A stretch of 34,390 bases of DNA from Sideroxydans sp. (GTDB lineage Bacteria; Pseudomonadota; Gammaproteobacteria; Burkholderiales; Gallionellaceae). The notes below the pieces were generated by a model. That model did no database searches and was not told the origin of the DNA. It was given only the letters and a program-made list of their open reading frames with translations. The DNA lies in the NCBI GenBank assembly GCA_028687425.1, contig JAQUAD010000029.1:1-34390 (forward strand). The letters run 5' to 3'. Both the position numbers and the translations under genes were made by a program. Positions within the stretch are counted from its first letter, which is position 1; each line of letters opens with the position of its first letter. Below are positions 33,440 through 34,390 of this stretch, in pieces.

Positions 33440-33720
33440 TGATAGATAACATCATGTTTTATGTATTTGGATTGTTTGTTGTTGCTGCAATTATTTATCT
33501 AGCCATTTTTTTGTTCTATGAGAAAAGCCTCAAGGCTATTGAGCATGATGAAAAGTTGATTCAGTCAGAATCTGCTCCACTTTCTCTTAATATTCGAACA
33601 ATAAAACGTTTTTCGAGTAGTCATCCTGTGGCAGGGCTCATATATCGAGGTTTGTTTTATTACATGCTGGGCGCTGTGCCAGGAATTATTGTGCTGATGG
33701 TATTGAAATCTATTTCTTAG
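33439..33720 (+). CDS. Small AT-rich membrane protein of unknown function
   Basis: A 93-residue protein with no family I recognise. Two hydrophobic segments are likely transmembrane: about 5-26 (IMFYVFGLFVVAAIIYLAIFLF) and about 67-89 (YRGLFYYMLGAVPGIIVLMVL), joined by a charged, probably cytoplasmic or periplasmic, stretch (EKSLKAIEHDEKLIQSESAP, then IRTIKRFSSSHP). ATG 33439 overlaps the fumarase TGA by one base, so it is likely translated from the fumarase mRNA. The reading frame is markedly AT-rich with codons (ATT, TTT, TTA, AAA) rare in the neighbouring genes, suggesting recent acquisition or an orphan gene. A longer start at 33397 lies within fumA and is not favoured. Existence is moderately secure; function is unknown. 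Confidence 0.6.
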   Translation: MIDNIMFYVFGLFVVAAIIYLAIFLFYEKSLKAIEHDEKLIQSESAPLSLNIRTIKRFSSSHPVAGLIYRGLFYYMLGAVPGIIVLMVLKSIS

Positions 33721-33733
33721 ATGGCTGATGTAC

Positions 33734-33905
33734 GATGGGTTGAGCGCCGCGATACCCATCAATCAAATTCAACACCGTCGGGGGTCGCCCCTACGGGGTA
33801 CCCTGCGTTGCTCGTCAAGTCAGGCGGCTGCGGAACTCGCGCTACGCGCTCAGACAGTCCTCGCCGAAATCCCCTGACTCGCCTGCGCTACTCGGCGGCG
33901 CTCAA
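33734..33905. repeat. Inverted-repeat block of the repeat mosaic
   Basis: GATGGGT (33734-33740) pairs with ACCCATC (33754-33760), and TTGAGCGCCGC (33740-33750) pairs with GCGGCGCTCAA (33895-33905), an 11-bp perfect long-range inverted repeat. The local sequence resembles the widely dispersed GATGGGTT...CGCTCAACCCATC-type intergenic repeat. Confidence 0.55.
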
Positions 33906-33963
33906 GGGAAATAAAATCAACAGCGGTTTTGTGTGCGCTTTGCGCACGCTTCGTTTTGTTTGG

Positions 33964-33996
33964 GCGAGGCGGGCGTTGCCCGCCTCGCGGGTTTTT
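33964..33996 (+). terminator. Strong GC hairpin with T-run inside the repeat mosaic
   Basis: GCGAGGCGGGC (33964-33974), loop GTT, GCCCGCCTCGC (33978-33988), then GGGTTTTT. The 11-bp perfect stem and T-run could terminate the fumarase transcript, which otherwise lacks a nearer terminator. Confidence 0.6.
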
Positions 33997-34025
33997 GGTT
34001 TTGATTTTCCATCCCCTGTGCACCG

Positions 34026-34136
34026 CCTCGCTCAGTCACAAACGAGCGGTGGTGTTAGGCGAGCACTGTTTGAGCACGTGGCCGCGTAGCGGATCGTGCG
34101 AGTTGCGCAGCCCCGCTCGTTTGTGACTGAGCGAGG
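34026..34136. repeat. Perfect 24-bp inverted repeat
   Basis: The arms are 34026-34049 (CCTCGCTCAGTCACAAACGA, ending GCGG) and 34113-34136 (CCGCTCGTTTGTGACTGAGC, ending GAGG), exact reverse complements separated by 63 bp. The size and perfection resemble terminal repeats of a small non-autonomous element or an extended cruciform. No coding capacity lies between the arms and no target-site duplication is evident. Confidence 0.85.
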
Positions 34137-34179
34137 GAACCCCGAAGGGGCGGCAAACCGGGGGCGCCCTCTTTTGGTT

Positions 34180-34205
34180 ACTTTTCTCGGCAAGACGAGA
34201 AAAGT
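34180..34205. repeat. Hairpin of the dispersed repeat (ACTTTTCTCG stem)
   Basis: ACTTTTCTCG (34180-34189), six-base loop, CGAGAAAAGT (34196-34205), a perfect 10-bp stem. It follows GGGGGCGCCC and CTCTTTTGGTT, a combination found in common intergenic repeats of proteobacteria. Confidence 0.6.
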
Positions 34206-34390
34206 GACTGGCTGTCGGGCCACCCCCGACGGTTTTGCTTTTGAATTTGAATTCAAACAGACCAGCGGGCTACGCCCATCCTTCGATACGGCTTCGCCTA
34301 CTCAGGACGAACGGCCTGGAGGTCATCCTTATCATGGATTTATCCCCGCTTTTCGACTATCATGCGCGCCAGTCTTGAGGCGCGTATTGC

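Larger units (their letters stand above)
33721..34390. other. Gene-free repeat mosaic at the right end
   Basis: No credible gene is found in these 670 bp. The short open frames read as repeat-derived peptides (for example WVERRDTHQ, or LVTFLGKTRK), not proteins. The stretch is built of several blocks: an inverted-repeat block (33734-33905), a large GC-rich hairpin with T-run (33964-33996), a 24-bp inverted repeat (34026-34136), a segment GGGGGCGCCCTCTTTTGGTTAC with an ACTTTTCTCG hairpin (34160-34205), and a CTTCGATACGGCTTCGCC / ACTCAGGACGAACGG segment (34281-34314). Such blocks recur in intergenic regions of many beta- and gammaproteobacteria. The last 70 bp may lead into a following gene, but no promoter is clear. 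Confidence 0.75.

Noticed and set aside
33721-34089. 122-codon open frame after the small membrane protein
   Set aside because: Its translation (WVERRDTHQ and so on) is typical of repeat-derived pseudo-proteins, and it runs through several inverted-repeat blocks.

Overview
The window reads as chromosome of a betaproteobacterium with moderately high GC, most plausibly a Nitrosomonadales/Gallionellaceae-type organism. This is inferred from gene order (a his block running into hinT and tatABC; degS-like protease, Nif3-like protein, petABC, sspA, sspB; rpoH beside ftsX-ftsE-ftsY; paired M16 peptidases then rsmD, coaD and ferredoxin) and from protein character. I cannot name a species. Almost all of it is ordinary, tightly packed core genome. 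The only gene-poor stretch is the last ~670 bp.

Region by region. (1) 1-4371, minus strand: the 5' part of a TPR protein, a cytosolic diguanylate cyclase, a NarL/FixJ-type response regulator and its REC-PAS-HisKA_3 sensor kinase. (2) 4469-10672, plus: hisC-hisB-hisH-hisA-hisF-hisI-hisE, then hinT and tatA-tatB-tatC. (3) 10743-11903, minus: membrane-anchored DegS/DegQ-like protease. It is divergent from a Nif3-like protein, after which come a small monohaem cytochrome and the bc1 complex petA-petB-petC, closed by a strong terminator. (4) 16287-17290: sspA and sspB. (5) 17342-20781, minus: ftsY-ftsE-ftsX and then rpoH, which has its own promoter overlaid by a CIRCE element. (6) 20849-24780, plus: an active and an inactive M16 peptidase, rsmD, coaD, ferredoxin. 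(7) 24933-27937, plus: a LexA-type repressor with tandem operators, then a periplasmic binding protein overlapping a membrane diguanylate cyclase. (8) 27962-29100, minus: yceI and cytochrome b561. (9) 29284-30168, plus: htpX behind a near-perfect sigma-32 promoter. (10) 30211-31819, minus: mlaA and rbgA/ylqF. (11) 31919-33720, plus: class I fumarase and an AT-rich small membrane protein. (12) 33721-34390: a mosaic of dispersed repeats with large hairpins.

How the genes work together. Two regulatory circuits can be read directly from DNA. One is heat shock: a CIRCE operator (HrcA target) sits exactly on the rpoH promoter, and a sigma-32 promoter (CTTGAA-N14-CCCCATAT) drives the membrane protease htpX in the same window. 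The other is an SOS-type circuit: a LexA homologue with cleavage site and Ser/Lys dyad has a GAAC-N4-GTTC palindrome inside the spacer of its own promoter and a related GTAC-N4-GTTC box 23 bp further on. c-di-GMP signalling appears twice, once beside a two-component system and once coupled to a periplasmic binding protein.

The most unusual items are rsmD, whose conserved N-terminus can only be translated from an AUA codon embedded in an ATAA stop/start overlap; the non-gammaproteobacterial LexA operators; the small cytochrome ahead of bc1; and the terminal repeat mosaic with a perfect 24-bp inverted repeat. I see no CRISPR array, rRNA, tRNA, prophage or transposase. No clearly undescribed multi-gene system is evident; the binding-protein/diguanylate-cyclase pair is the nearest candidate.
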